Notes: generated by a model not told the origin, from the letters alone. A stretch of DNA of 64,000 bases from Massilia sp. erpn (GCF_024400215.1 NZ_CP053748.1:5890001-5954000); one strand, 5' to 3'; counted from the first letter of the stretch, positions 51,334-60,691 are shown. A program made the numbers and translations.

Positions 51334-51747
51334 ATGCAGTTCACTCCCTACCTGACGTATGGCGGCCTGTGCCGCCAAGCTTTCGAGTATTACAAGGAAC
51401 ATCTGGGCGCCGGCAAGCTGGAAATCATGACCTTCGGCGACAGTCCGATGGCCGAGCAAACGCCCGAACACTGGCGCGACAAGGTGCTGCACGCCGCGCT
51501 GGAACTGGGCGACGGCGCCCTGATGGCCTCCGACTGTCCGCCCGACCAGGTGTACGAGGGCATGCGCGGCACCTCGGTGGTGCTGAGCGCCAAAGACGAT
51601 GCCGAGGCGAAGAAATTCTATGACGCCCTGGCCCTGGGCGGTTCGGTGCAGATGCCGCTCGGCCCGACCTTCTGGGCCTCCAGCTTCGGCATGGTGACGG
51701 ACCAGTTCGGCGCGAGCTGGATGGTGATGTGCGCCTTGCCGCGCTGA
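51334..51747 (+). CDS. VOC family protein (PhnB/DUF899-like glyoxalase fold)
   Basis: A 137-residue protein of the vicinal-oxygen-chelate fold, YjdN/PhnB type: FTPYLTYGGLCRQAFEYYKE at the start and TFWASSFGMVTDQFGASWMV near the end. These proteins are often annotated 3-demethylubiquinone-9 3-methyltransferase in error. There is no known substrate. GGAG precedes the ATG at 51334. Confidence 0.85.
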   Translation: MQFTPYLTYGGLCRQAFEYYKEHLGAGKLEIMTFGDSPMAEQTPEHWRDKVLHAALELGDGALMASDCPPDQVYEGMRGTSVVLSAKDDAEAKKFYDALALGGSVQMPLGPTFWASSFGMVTDQFGASWMVMCALPR

Positions 51748-51835
51748 CGCCGCATCTGTCCTGATCCGTCTGCGCATCGGCCAGCAAAATTCGTCCGCCT
51801 GCACTACCATAGACACTGGTTGATGGGAGGCCTCG

Positions 51836-52204
51836 ATGAATGGATTGCAGCCGGATCAGCTTGCCACATTGCAAGCCACGCTGGAGCAGCGCAAGACGGC
51901 GCTGCTGAGCCAGCTCGCGGGTTCGGACAATGTGCTGACCCGCCCGCAGGCCGTGGAGGAAATCGAAGCCTCGCCGGCCGACAATGCCAGCAACCACACC
52001 TTGAACCAACTGCTGCTCGAGGCCGACGAATTGAAACTGGCCCAGTTGCGCATCGTGCGCCACGCGCTGGCCAAGTGCGCCGACGGCAGTTACGGCCTGT
52101 GCGAGAACTGCGGCGGCGAGATCGGCGCCTCGCGCCTGACGGCGCGACCGGAAGCGGCCTACTGCATCGCCTGCCAGACGCGCAGCGAACGCGCCCAGCG
52201 CTGA
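51836..52204 (+). CDS. DksA/TraR-type zinc-finger protein
   Basis: A 122-residue protein. The C-terminal C4 zinc finger is YGLCENCGGEIGASRL ... YCIACQ (about 85-115), preceded by a helical region with DNASNHTLNQLLLEADELK. DksA-like proteins enter the RNA polymerase secondary channel. The DxxDxA tip of true DksA is replaced here by a PADNAS sequence, so ppGpp synergy is uncertain. An AGGCC-rich site precedes the ATG. Confidence 0.85.
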   Translation: MNGLQPDQLATLQATLEQRKTALLSQLAGSDNVLTRPQAVEEIEASPADNASNHTLNQLLLEADELKLAQLRIVRHALAKCADGSYGLCENCGGEIGASRLTARPEAAYCIACQTRSERAQR

Positions 52205-52217
52205 GTCCCGGGCCGGC

Positions 52218-52964
52218 TCAACTCATATGCTGGCCGCCGTTGATGGCGATATTGGCGCCCGTGATGAAAGCGGCCTCCTCCGACACCAGATAGGCGATCA
52301 AGCCCGCCACCTCTTCCGGCTCGCCGATGCGGCCCACGGGAATTTGCGGCAGGATGCGGCTTGCCAGCACATCGGGCGGAATCGCCTCCACCATGCGCGT
52401 GCGCAGATAGCCGGGCGAGACCGTGTTGACGGTGATGCCGTGGCGCGCCACTTCCAGCGCAAGCGCCTTGCTGAAGCCGTGCATGCCGGCCTTGGCCGCC
52501 GCATAATTGACCTGGCCGAACGCGCCCTTCTGCCCGACCACCGAGGAAATATTCACGATGCGCCCCCAGCGCCGCTGCTGCATGCCCTCGATCACCTGCT
52601 TGCTCATGTTGTACACGCTGTCGAGATTGGTGTGCAGCACCTCGCGCCACAGCTCCGGCCCCATCTTGCGCAAGGTCTGGTCGCGCGTGATGCCGGCATT
52701 ATTCACCAGCACATCGATCTGCCCATGCTCGGCCAGCAGCCGCGCCACCACCTGTTCGCATTCGGCAAAGTCGCCGACGTCGAGCAGGCAGGCGGCAAAG
52801 TCAAAGCCGTCGGCGCGCTGCGCCGCCAGCCAGGCGTCGGCACCGGTATTGGCGTGGGAATACGTGGTGATGACTTGCAGGCCGTCGCGCGCCAGGCGGC
52901 GGCAGATCACGCCGCCCAGCCCTCCCATGCCGCCCGTCACCAGTGCTACACGTTGTTCGTCCAT
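52218..52964 (-). CDS. phaB: Acetoacetyl-CoA reductase PhaB
   Basis: A 248-residue short-chain dehydrogenase of the PhaB/FabG family. TGGMGGLGGVICRRLA is the NADPH-binding glycine motif. NNAG, the catalytic Ser in INISSVVGQKGAFGQVNYAAAK and its YxxxK complete the site. The sequence GQKGAFGQVNYAAAKAG and the GITRDQTLRKM string are typical of PhaB, which reduces acetoacetyl-CoA to (R)-3-hydroxybutyryl-CoA for polyhydroxybutyrate. No phaC or phaA is adjacent. AGGAG precedes the ATG at 52964. Confidence 0.88.
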   Translation of the reverse strand: MDEQRVALVTGGMGGLGGVICRRLARDGLQVITTYSHANTGADAWLAAQRADGFDFAACLLDVGDFAECEQVVARLLAEHGQIDVLVNNAGITRDQTLRKMGPELWREVLHTNLDSVYNMSKQVIEGMQQRRWGRIVNISSVVGQKGAFGQVNYAAAKAGMHGFSKALALEVARHGITVNTVSPGYLRTRMVEAIPPDVLASRILPQIPVGRIGEPEEVAGLIAYLVSEEAAFITGANIAINGGQHMS

Positions 52965-53042
52965 GATCTCTCCTGTTTTTGACTGCCGGAGCGGGAACAC
53001 TGCCGTGCGCGGAGCCGGCGGCGCGCGGCCTATAATTCAAGC

Positions 53043-53954
53043 ATGGCATACAAAACGATACTGGTCCATGTTGACGATGCGCCACATGCCGCGGCCCGCA
53101 TCCTGATGGCGGCGGAACTGGCCTTGCAGGATGGCGCGCATCTGATCGGCGCCGCCATGACGGGCGTGTCGCGCTTTCTCTACCAGAACGAAATGGTGGA
53201 CGAGCAAGATCCGAATCTGGCCCTGCACCTGGACTTCCTGCGCCAGCGCGCGCGCCGCGCCCTGGCCCAGTTCGGCCCCCATGTGCAGGCGCTGGGCCTG
53301 CGCTCCTTCGAAGAGCGCCTGCTCGACGACGAGGCGGGCGCCGGCCTGAGCCTGCTGGCCCGCCATGCCGACCTGGTGGTGCTGAGCCAGGCCAATCCCG
53401 AGCGGCACGCCGCGCCGCCGCTGCCCGATTACCAGGCCCAGGTGCTGACCGATTCCGGCCGCCCGGTCCTGCTGGTGCCGCATGCGGCGCGCACCGCCAG
53501 CGCCATCGCCGTCAACGCGGCCGGCGTGGCCAGTGCCGGCGCGCCGGCGCCGGGCCAGCATGTCTTAGTGGCCTGGAACGCCAGCAAGGAAGCGGCGCGG
53601 GCGCTGCATGAAGCCTTGCCCTTGCTGGCGCGCGCGGCCAGCGTCCAGCTGGCGATTTTCGATGCCGAGCTGCGCCCCGGCGTATATGGCGACAAGCCGG
53701 GCGAGGAAGTGCAGCTGTGGCTGGAACGGCACGGCATCCGCGCCAGCATCGTACTGCGCCAAAGCGCGCGCCAAGGCTTGCTGAAACGGCCGGCCGATAT
53801 CGGCGACGCCTTGCTGGCCCTGGCCGCGGAGCTGGGCAGCGATCTGCTGGTGCTGGGCGCTTACGGTCATTCGCGCTTCCGCGAAACCCTGCTGGGCGGC
53901 GTTACGCGCACCGTACTGGAAAGCATGAACTTGCCGGTCTTGATGGCGCACTGA
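53043..53954 (+). CDS. Universal stress protein with two UspA-like domains
   Basis: A 303-residue tandem USP. Domain 1 (about 1-150) is degenerate. Domain 2 (about 165-303) begins HVLVAWNASKEAARALHEALP and keeps the ATP-binding pattern G-x2-G-x9-G-[ST] in GAYGHSRFRETLLGGVTRT. It is likely to bind ATP and respond to starvation or oxygen stress. Such double-domain USPs are frequent near phb genes. It is divergent from phaB with a 78-base gap. Confidence 0.9.
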   Translation: MAYKTILVHVDDAPHAAARILMAAELALQDGAHLIGAAMTGVSRFLYQNEMVDEQDPNLALHLDFLRQRARRALAQFGPHVQALGLRSFEERLLDDEAGAGLSLLARHADLVVLSQANPERHAAPPLPDYQAQVLTDSGRPVLLVPHAARTASAIAVNAAGVASAGAPAPGQHVLVAWNASKEAARALHEALPLLARAASVQLAIFDAELRPGVYGDKPGEEVQLWLERHGIRASIVLRQSARQGLLKRPADIGDALLALAAELGSDLLVLGAYGHSRFRETLLGGVTRTVLESMNLPVLMAH

Positions 53955-53978
53955 GGCGGCGCACCAGGACCGCCTGGC

Positions 53979-54338
53979 CTAGCCGCCGGACTGCCAGTTC
54001 TGGCTGCGGATCTTGGCCACCTGGCGCTGCGCCAGCCACATCCACAATTGCAGGGCATCCTCCTGCGCCACCGCCATCTGGCGCGGACTGGCGAGCGCGA
54101 TCTCGCAATCGCGGTCCGACCACTCTTCGAAGCGGACGTTGCCATCGGCCGACACTTCCATCTGGTACATCAGGCCGTCATCGTAGCCGAAACGCAACAC
54201 GGCGCTGCCGGGACTGCCGTCCACGACCGGCGCCTTGCCGCCATACACTTCCGCCAGGGCGGCGGCCAGCTGGGCCTCGGTCGGCGCTGAAACATTGCGG
54301 CCGTCGGGCCGAATAAGCACTACCCATGCCTGTGTCAT
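53979..54338 (-). CDS. Conserved hypothetical protein, 119 residues
   Basis: A soluble 119-residue protein with alternating strands (WVVLIRPDG, VLRFGYDDGLMYQMEVS) and a C-terminal helix with Trp residues (DALQLWMWLAQRQV). Acidic residues cluster in RFEEWSDRDCEIAL. The layout is alpha/beta with no membrane segment. I do not recognise the family. It converges with the universal stress protein gene. Confidence 0.6.
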   Translation of the reverse strand: MTQAWVVLIRPDGRNVSAPTEAQLAAALAEVYGGKAPVVDGSPGSAVLRFGYDDGLMYQMEVSADGNVRFEEWSDRDCEIALASPRQMAVAQEDALQLWMWLAQRQVAKIRSQNWQSGG

Positions 54339-54805
54339 TGGAGGTCTCCCCTCTCGTCAGCATCATGGCTGATCCGGTGCAGCGCGCGCGGCGCAGTGAA
54401 GCAGCTAAGTTTATTGTAGCAACTCTCCTACCAAATATTACCGCCAGACCAGAAAATCGCCAGCCCGCCACAACACCGCGGCGCCGGCCCGGCCGGGGCG
54501 CGCCACCGCCTTGCTTTCCGCGAAACTGTACAGCGAACCGGCGTGTACGCCAAGCAGGCCACGCCCTGAACTTGGCGCACCGCCTTGGCGCTCCGCCTTG
54601 GGCCGCGTCAGTTTCATCCTGCAACTGAAAATACCCCGCCAATATGGCGCTCGCCCTCATCCCCATGCAGTCCAACAGGGGGCCAGCCGGCCCTGTCTGG
54701 CACCGCTGTTCCCTTCCTTGCCACACATAGGCGCGCCGGCGATCTTGGCCGTATAATCGATTCCAGTTGCGTGCTGCCGGCCGTCTCTTTCTGCGGGGAG
54801 TGCTG
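54339..54805. other. 467-base intergenic region before the signalling operon
   Basis: No protein of convincing composition is seen here. A perfect -10 box TATAAT at 54752-54757 lies 49 bases before the EAL-REC-PAS start, but with no good -35 at the right distance; a TTGCCA at 54718 is too far. An alternative activator-dependent promoter is therefore likely. The left 100 bases have an AT-rich part (near 54405-54445) that could serve the minus-strand gene. The middle is GC-rich and featureless. Confidence 0.4.
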
Positions 54806-56530
54806 ATGGATCTGGATGCCTTGGATGACACCGCTACCGGCGGCCAGCCGGCCAGCCTCGGCTCCGGCGCGCTGCCCCGCCTCCTGATGCGGGCAGGCAA
54901 TGACGTCCTGCTCGGCGCCGCCTTGCAGCGCAATGAGCTGCGCCTGCTCTACCAGCCCCTGGTCAGCCTGCAGGATGGCGGCATCGCCAGCGTGGAAGCC
55001 CTGCTGCGCTGGCAGCATCCCGAACAAGGCTTGATCACGGCGGCCGACTTCGTGCCGCAGGCCGAAGCGGCGGGTCTGATGGCCATGCTGGATGAATGGG
55101 CGCTGCGGCAAGCCTGCGCCGATCTGGCGCGCTGGCTGGCGGCCCTGGCCAAGGACCGGCCGGCCTCCGATGCGCCGGCGCCGGCAGTGCGCGTGTCGGT
55201 GAATATCGCGCCGGACCGGCTGCGCGATGCGCGTTTTCCTGCCCTGGTGCACAGCCTGCTGCAAGAGCATGGTCTGGCTGCGGCCGGCCTGATGCTGGAA
55301 CTGACCGAGGCCGCGCTACTGCCCGACGCCGGCGCCAGCCTGCACGCGCTGCATGAGCTGAAGGCCCTGGGCGTGCAGCTGGTACTGGACGATTTCGGCA
55401 CCGGCTCGTCCTCGCTCGGCAATCCCAAGCGCTTCCCCTTCGACTATGTGAAGATCGATTGCAGCTTCATCCGCGACGTGGTGAGCGACCACGGCGATGC
55501 CGCCCTGTGCAAAACCATCATCGCCATGGCCCACCACCTGGGTTTGAAGGTGGTGGCTGAAGGCGTGGAAAACAGCGCGCAGTGCGATTTTTTACGGCGC
55601 AATATGTGCGACCTGATCCAGGGCTACGTCTTCTCGCCGCCGGTCGACCAGGGCGCCATCCTGACCCTGCTGGCCGAGCAGCGCTGCCTGCCGCCCGAGC
55701 TGCGCCGCATCCAGCGCCAGCAGCGCAGCCTGCTGCTGGTGGACGACGAGCCGAACATCCTGGCGGCGCTGAAACGCTTGCTGCGGCGCGACGACTACAC
55801 CATCCACACTGCCGCCAGCGGCCCCGAAGGCCTGGAGATCCTGGCACGCCATCCGGTCGACGTGATCGTGTCGGACCAGCGCATGCCGGGCATGATCGGC
55901 GCCGACTTCCTGCGCAAGGCCAAGGATCTGTATCCCGACACCATACGCATCATGCTGTCCGGCTACACCGAGCTGCAATCGGTGACGGACGCCGTCAACG
56001 AGGGCGCAATCTATAAATTCCTGACCAAGCCCTGGGACGATGAACGCTTGCGCGGCCATGTGGCGCAGGCCTTCCGCCTGAAGGAAGTCAATGACGAGAA
56101 CGAGCGCCTGAACCTCGAGCTGCGCAGCGCCAGCCAGGAGCTGGCCGCCGCCAACCGCCGCATGGAAGAATTGCTGCAGCAAAAGCAGCAGCAGATCAGC
56201 CGCAGCGAAATCAGCCTGAATGTGGCGCGCGAGGTATTGCAGCATCTACCGCTGCCGGTGATCGGCATGGATGACAGTGGCCTGCTGGCCTTCGCCAACA
56301 GCGCGGCGGCGCACCTGCTCGGTCCCGGCGCCACCCTGCTCGGCAACGAAGCGGTGCAAGCCCTGCCCGAACTGTTTCCCCCCGGCGCCGGCGAGAGCGC
56401 CGCCCCCGCGCCGCATGCCGAACTCTGCATCGGTGGCGCGCGCCATGCGGTGGTGGTGTATCCCATGGGCGGGCTGTCCAGTTCGCGCGGCAGCCTGATC
56501 ACGATCAGCCGCTGCCTGGGGCCGGCATGA
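54806..56530 (+). CDS. EAL-REC-PAS protein, c-di-GMP phosphodiesterase
   Basis: A 574-residue protein: EAL (about 36-290), REC (about 307-425, D357 in VIVSDQRMPGM), a coiled coil (about 427-475) and a PAS-like domain (about 478-565). EAL catalytic residues are intact: SVEALLRW, VSVNIAPD, LELTEAAL, LDDFGTG, YVKIDCSF, VVAEGVEN, QGYVFSPP. It should hydrolyse c-di-GMP under receiver control. The EAL-before-REC order is unusual. The receiver ends YKFLTKPW. GGGGAG precedes the ATG at 54806. It overlaps the HDOD gene by ATGA. Confidence 0.92.
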   Translation: MDLDALDDTATGGQPASLGSGALPRLLMRAGNDVLLGAALQRNELRLLYQPLVSLQDGGIASVEALLRWQHPEQGLITAADFVPQAEAAGLMAMLDEWALRQACADLARWLAALAKDRPASDAPAPAVRVSVNIAPDRLRDARFPALVHSLLQEHGLAAAGLMLELTEAALLPDAGASLHALHELKALGVQLVLDDFGTGSSSLGNPKRFPFDYVKIDCSFIRDVVSDHGDAALCKTIIAMAHHLGLKVVAEGVENSAQCDFLRRNMCDLIQGYVFSPPVDQGAILTLLAEQRCLPPELRRIQRQQRSLLLVDDEPNILAALKRLLRRDDYTIHTAASGPEGLEILARHPVDVIVSDQRMPGMIGADFLRKAKDLYPDTIRIMLSGYTELQSVTDAVNEGAIYKFLTKPWDDERLRGHVAQAFRLKEVNDENERLNLELRSASQELAAANRRMEELLQQKQQQISRSEISLNVAREVLQHLPLPVIGMDDSGLLAFANSAAAHLLGPGATLLGNEAVQALPELFPPGAGESAAPAPHAELCIGGARHAVVVYPMGGLSSSRGSLITISRCLGPA

Positions 56531-57363
56531 ATCCCGAAACCGTCCTGGCCGCGGCGGACAGCGCGCCCTCCGCCGCCGAGGCGCTGCGCCGCCTGCGCGA
56601 CCTGCCCTCCCTGCCCGACGCCGTCGGCGAGCTGCTGACGCTGATACAGCGCGAGGATCTCGACACGCGCCAGCTGGCCGAGCGCCTCGCGCTCGACCAG
56701 GCGGTGGCGGCCCGGATTCTGCGCCTGGCCAATTCCTCCTTCTACGGCCTGTCCACGCGCGTCACCTCGCTGCAGCAAGCCATCACCGTGCTCGGCGTGC
56801 ACAGCATCCGCACCCTGGTCACCGCCATCGCCCTGACCGGCAGCCTGCGCGTGCCGGAGGCGGCTGGCTTCGACCTGCGCGCCTTCTGGCACCATTCGCT
56901 GGCGGCGGCGGCGGCGGCGCGCGCACTGGCCCTGCGCCAGCGGCAAAATCCGGACAGCGCCTTCACCGCCGGCCTGCTGCACGACATCGGCGTGCCGGTG
57001 CTGGCCACCAGCTTCCCCGCCGAGTACGCGGCCATGGAACTCTGGCGCCGCAGCCACGCCTGCGACCTGTGCGCGGCGGAACAGGCTTGCTTCGGCTTCG
57101 ACCATGCCGCCGTGGGCGCAGCGCTGGCCGGCCACTGGCATTTCCCGCCGCTGATCCAGGAAGCGGCGGCGCGCCACCATGACGATGCCTGGCAGGAGCG
57201 CTCGCCGGCGCTGACGGTGCACCTGGCCAATCTGCTGGCACATGGGATGGAACCGGCACCGCCGGCATGGCAAGCCTTGAGCCTGGAGCGCGAGGCCTGG
57301 CAGGAGAGCGCGGCCCAGAGCGCGCGCGATTGCCAGGCCATGTGCCAGGTACTGCTGAACTAG
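56527..57363 (+). CDS. HDOD-domain signalling protein
   Basis: A 278-residue HDOD protein: LPDAVGELLTLIQRED at the start, ILRLANSSFYGLSTRVTS and LQQAITVLGVHSIRTLV in the conserved core, and GLLHDIGVPVLATSFPAEYA. HDOD proteins keep the HD fold with a residual HD pair but are usually not hydrolases; they act as adaptors in two-component and c-di-GMP pathways. The 4-base overlap with the gene before it and the 12-base gap to the kinase indicate one operon. The partner is unknown. Confidence 0.92.
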   Translation: MNPETVLAAADSAPSAAEALRRLRDLPSLPDAVGELLTLIQREDLDTRQLAERLALDQAVAARILRLANSSFYGLSTRVTSLQQAITVLGVHSIRTLVTAIALTGSLRVPEAAGFDLRAFWHHSLAAAAAARALALRQRQNPDSAFTAGLLHDIGVPVLATSFPAEYAAMELWRRSHACDLCAAEQACFGFDHAAVGAALAGHWHFPPLIQEAAARHHDDAWQERSPALTVHLANLLAHGMEPAPPAWQALSLEREAWQESAAQSARDCQAMCQVLLN

Positions 57364-57375
57364 GACGAGGCCTGC

Positions 57376-58845
57376 ATGCCGCAATTCTCCTCCCTGCATC
57401 CCGCGCCCAGCGACATGGGCAAGACGCCGGCCGCCATCACCCTGTCCGAGCTGCTGGACGGCCACCCGGTCGCCACCTTCGTCATCGATATGCAGCATGT
57501 GATCACGCATTGGAACAAGGCGTGCGAACAGTTGCTGGGCTGGAGCAAGGAAGAGATGCTGGGTACGGAAAACCATTGGCAAGCTTTCTACGCCCGGCCG
57601 CGCGACCTGCTGGCCGACCTGATCGTGGCCGGCGCCGATCCCGCCACCGACCGCCTGTACCGCGAGCGCCAGCACCGCCGCTCGGCCCTGATTCCCGGCG
57701 CCTATGAGGAGGAGGATTTCTTCCCCAACCTGGGCGAGAGCGGCCACTGGCTGCACTTCACCGCCGCCCCGCTGCGCGACCACGACGGCCGCCTGGTGGG
57801 CGCCATCCAGAGCCTGCGCGACGTGACCGAGCGGCGGGTGGCGGAAAACGCGCTGCGCCAGGCCCATGACAATCTGGAACATATCGTCGAGGCGCGCACC
57901 GCCCAGCTGGCCGAAGTCAACCAGCGCCTGGAAGACGATATCCGCCAGCGCCAGGCGGCGGAAGCGGAACTGCGGCGCAGCAATGCCGAACTGACCGAAC
58001 TCAATGAACGCCTGGGCCGCACCCAGCAGCAGCTGCTGCAATCGGAGAAGCTGGCCTCCATCGGCCAGCTGGCGGCCGGCGTGGCGCACGAGATCAATAA
58101 TCCGATCGGCTATATCTTCTCCAATTTCGGCACCCTGCACGGCTATCTGGACGACCTGTTCGCCATGCTCGACGACTACCGCGCCGCCGAAGAACAGATG
58201 GACGCCGGGCTGGCGGCCAGCCTGCGCGCGCGGCGCGCCGCGCTCGACCTGGACTTCCTGCGCGAAGACATCCCCTCGCTGATGGCCGAATCGCGCGAAG
58301 GCATCGTGCGGGTGCGCCATATCGTGCAGGACCTGAAGGATTTTTCACGCGTCGACAGCAGCCAGGAATGGGTCTGGGCCAATCTGCACCAGGGCATCGA
58401 CTCCACCCTGAACATCGTCAGCAACGAAGTCAAATACAAGGCCGACGTGGTGCGCGAGTACGGCGAGATTCCCGACATCCAGTGCCTGCCACTGCAGATC
58501 AACCAGGTGGTGATGAACCTGGTGGTCAACGCCGCCCACGCCATCGGCGCCGAGCGCGGGCGCATCACCATCCGCACCAGCAGCGAAGGCGAACAGGTGC
58601 GCCTGGAAGTGAGCGACACCGGCTGCGGCATCGCGCCGGAAAACCTGCGACGCATCTTCGATCCCTTCTTCACCACCAAGGCCGTGGGCAAGGGCACGGG
58701 CCTGGGCCTGTCGCTGGCCTATGGCATCGTGCAAAAGCATCAGGGCAGCATCAGCGTCGCATCCGCACCGGGCCAGGGCACCACGTTTTGCGTGCTGCTG
58801 CCGGTGCGCCACCAAGCCGACGACCAACAGGAGGCCAGTCCATGA
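57376..58845 (+). CDS. PAS-domain histidine kinase of the signalling operon
   Basis: A 489-residue soluble kinase: a PAS domain (about 22-155), a long coiled coil (about 155-225), HisKA with GVAHEINNPIGYI (H238) and HATPase (about 370-480, NQVVMNLVVNAAHAIG, DTGCGIAPE, GKGTGLGLSLAYG). A characteristic string LKDFSRVDSSQ and STLNIVSNEVKYKADVVREYG is shared with the convergent kinase at 60.7-62.0 kb, so the two are paralogs. It overlaps the REC-HD gene by ATGA and is the likely phosphodonor for it and the other operon receivers. Confidence 0.94.
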   Translation: MPQFSSLHPAPSDMGKTPAAITLSELLDGHPVATFVIDMQHVITHWNKACEQLLGWSKEEMLGTENHWQAFYARPRDLLADLIVAGADPATDRLYRERQHRRSALIPGAYEEEDFFPNLGESGHWLHFTAAPLRDHDGRLVGAIQSLRDVTERRVAENALRQAHDNLEHIVEARTAQLAEVNQRLEDDIRQRQAAEAELRRSNAELTELNERLGRTQQQLLQSEKLASIGQLAAGVAHEINNPIGYIFSNFGTLHGYLDDLFAMLDDYRAAEEQMDAGLAASLRARRAALDLDFLREDIPSLMAESREGIVRVRHIVQDLKDFSRVDSSQEWVWANLHQGIDSTLNIVSNEVKYKADVVREYGEIPDIQCLPLQINQVVMNLVVNAAHAIGAERGRITIRTSSEGEQVRLEVSDTGCGIAPENLRRIFDPFFTTKAVGKGTGLGLSLAYGIVQKHQGSISVASAPGQGTTFCVLLPVRHQADDQQEASP

Positions 58846-60176
58846 GTTCCGTGCTGCCGCAAACCACGCCCGCACCGGTGACGGCGGCGGCCACCCTGCT
58901 GTGCGTGGACGACGAGCCGAACATCCTGTCGGCCCTGCGCCGCCTGTTCCGCGCGCGCGGCTACCGCGTGCTGACGGCCGAAAGCGGGGAGGAAGGCTTG
59001 CAGATACTGGAGCAGGAGACGGTGGACTTGGTGATCTCGGACATGCGCATGCCGGAGATGGATGGCGCGCGCTTCCTGGCCCAGGTGCGCGCGCGCCGGC
59101 CCGACGTGCTGCGCCTGCTGCTGACCGGCTACTCCGATATCCAGTCCATCCTGGACGCCATCAACTGCGGCGAAATCTACCGCTACATCACCAAGCCCTG
59201 GGACGACAACGATATCCTGCTGGTGGTGCGCCATGCGCTGGAGCGGCGCGCGCTGGAGCAGGACAAGCAGCGCCTGGAAGCGCTGACCCAGCACCAGAAC
59301 GAGGAATTGAAGACGCTCAACCAGGGCCTGGAAGCCAAGGTCGAGGAACGCACGCGCCAGTTGCGCGCGCTGCACGAGGCGGCCGTGGCGGCCAATGAAA
59401 AGCTCAAGCAGAATTTCCTCACCACGATCAAGATCCTGTCGAATATCGCCGAGCAGCGCGGCAGCAATCTGGCCGGGCAGGCGCGCAAGATCGCCGACCT
59501 GGCGCGCCAGATCGGCCAGCAGATGAAGATGGAGGCCAGGGAAGTGCAGGATATTTTCGTCGCCGCCCTGCTGCACGATATCGGCAAGATCGGCTTTTCC
59601 GACGAGATGCTGGCCACCCCGCTCACCATGCTGCATGGCGAGGCGCTCGGTCTGTACCGCAAGCATCCGCAGCGCGCCGAGGACTTGCTGATGCCCCTGC
59701 CCGATCTGCGCGGCAGCGCCGCCATCCTGCGCGCCCAGCTGGAGCGCTTCGACGGCAACGGCTTCCCGCAAGGCCTGTCCGGCTTTGCCATCCCGCTCGG
59801 CGCGCGCATCCTGTCGCTGGCCGTCGATTACTACAATCTGCAGGAAGGCGGCATGGTGCAGCGCCACCTGCGCGCCGACGAGGCCAAGGGCCTGATCCTG
59901 GACGCGGCGGGCAAGCGCTACGATCCCAGCGTGGTGGCGGCCTTCCGCCAAGTGCTCGAGGGCGCCGGCCCGGACGACCCGGCCGGCGGGCTGGAAATGC
60001 TGTCCGGCGAACTGGTGCCGGGCATGGTGCTGGCGCGCGACCTGATCAGCCGCGACGGCCTGATGCTGCTGGCGGCCGACCATGTGCTCGACGCGCGCCT
60101 GATCCAGCAGGTGCAGGATTTTGAAAGCAAAAGCCAGAACCGTTTGCCGATCTGGGTGAGGAGGAGCACGCCATGA
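58842..60176 (+). CDS. REC-HD response regulator with degenerate HD-GYP site
   Basis: A 444-residue response regulator: REC (about 18-132, D67 in VISDMRMPEM), a coiled linker (about 133-195) and an HD-GYP-like domain (about 195-380). The HD pair survives in LLHDIGKIGF (H245, D246), but other HD-GYP ligands are lost: GHS is GQA (about 212), HHE is RAQLE (about 297), and GYP is GFP (307-309). c-di-GMP hydrolysis is therefore doubtful; it may bind a ligand or protein. The receiver ends YRYITKPW. It overlaps both neighbours by ATGA. Confidence 0.93.
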   Translation: MSSVLPQTTPAPVTAAATLLCVDDEPNILSALRRLFRARGYRVLTAESGEEGLQILEQETVDLVISDMRMPEMDGARFLAQVRARRPDVLRLLLTGYSDIQSILDAINCGEIYRYITKPWDDNDILLVVRHALERRALEQDKQRLEALTQHQNEELKTLNQGLEAKVEERTRQLRALHEAAVAANEKLKQNFLTTIKILSNIAEQRGSNLAGQARKIADLARQIGQQMKMEAREVQDIFVAALLHDIGKIGFSDEMLATPLTMLHGEALGLYRKHPQRAEDLLMPLPDLRGSAAILRAQLERFDGNGFPQGLSGFAIPLGARILSLAVDYYNLQEGGMVQRHLRADEAKGLILDAAGKRYDPSVVAAFRQVLEGAGPDDPAGGLEMLSGELVPGMVLARDLISRDGLMLLAADHVLDARLIQQVQDFESKSQNRLPIWVRRSTP

Positions 60177-60691
60177 GGCGTTTTTTGTTGCTGGACGATG
60201 AAGCCAAGGTATTGAATGCCCTGCGCCGCTCGCTGCGCGTGCACCTGCAGATCGAAGGATTGCTGATCGAAACTTTCGAACATCCGCGCGCTGCCCTGCA
60301 GCGCATCTGCGAATGCGATTTCGACCTGGCCATCTCGGATTACCGCATGCCGCAGATGGATGGCGTCACCTTCCTGCAGGCGCTGAAGGAAGTGGCGCCG
60401 CACACGGTGCGCATCATGCTCTCGGCCTCCACCGAGTTCCAGACCGCGATGAGCGCCATCAATGAAGCCCAGGTCTTCCGCTTCATTCCCAAGCCCTGGT
60501 CGGTGAGCGATCTGGGCGGCTGCGTGCGCGATGCCCTGGCCCAGCGCGACAAGCTGCTGGCCGATGCCGGCCTGGCCAACCATGCCAGCCGCCTGCTGGG
60601 GGCGCAGGAACTCGAAGCGCAGCGGCTGGAGGAAGAGGAACCCGGCATCCTCAAGGTCAACTGGGGGCCGGACGGCTCCATCATTCTGTAG
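60173..60691 (+). CDS. Single-domain response regulator
   Basis: A 172-residue receiver-only protein: REC about 1-125 with the acidic pocket LLLDDE, D56 in AISDYRMPQM, and a Lys in FIPKPWSV. It has a short charged helical tail (about 130-172) with no output domain, so it probably passes phosphate on or blocks a partner. It overlaps the REC-HD gene by ATGA. Its last 11 bases overlap the convergent kinase gene. A hybrid phosphorelay shuttle is the simplest role. Confidence 0.93.
   Translation: MRRFLLLDDEAKVLNALRRSLRVHLQIEGLLIETFEHPRAALQRICECDFDLAISDYRMPQMDGVTFLQALKEVAPHTVRIMLSASTEFQTAMSAINEAQVFRFIPKPWSVSDLGGCVRDALAQRDKLLADAGLANHASRLLGAQELEAQRLEEEEPGILKVNWGPDGSIIL

Noticed and set aside
51334-51747. 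3-demethylubiquinone methyltransferase
   Set aside because: The sequence is a small VOC/glyoxalase-fold protein without a SAM motif; the methyltransferase name is a known misannotation of this family.
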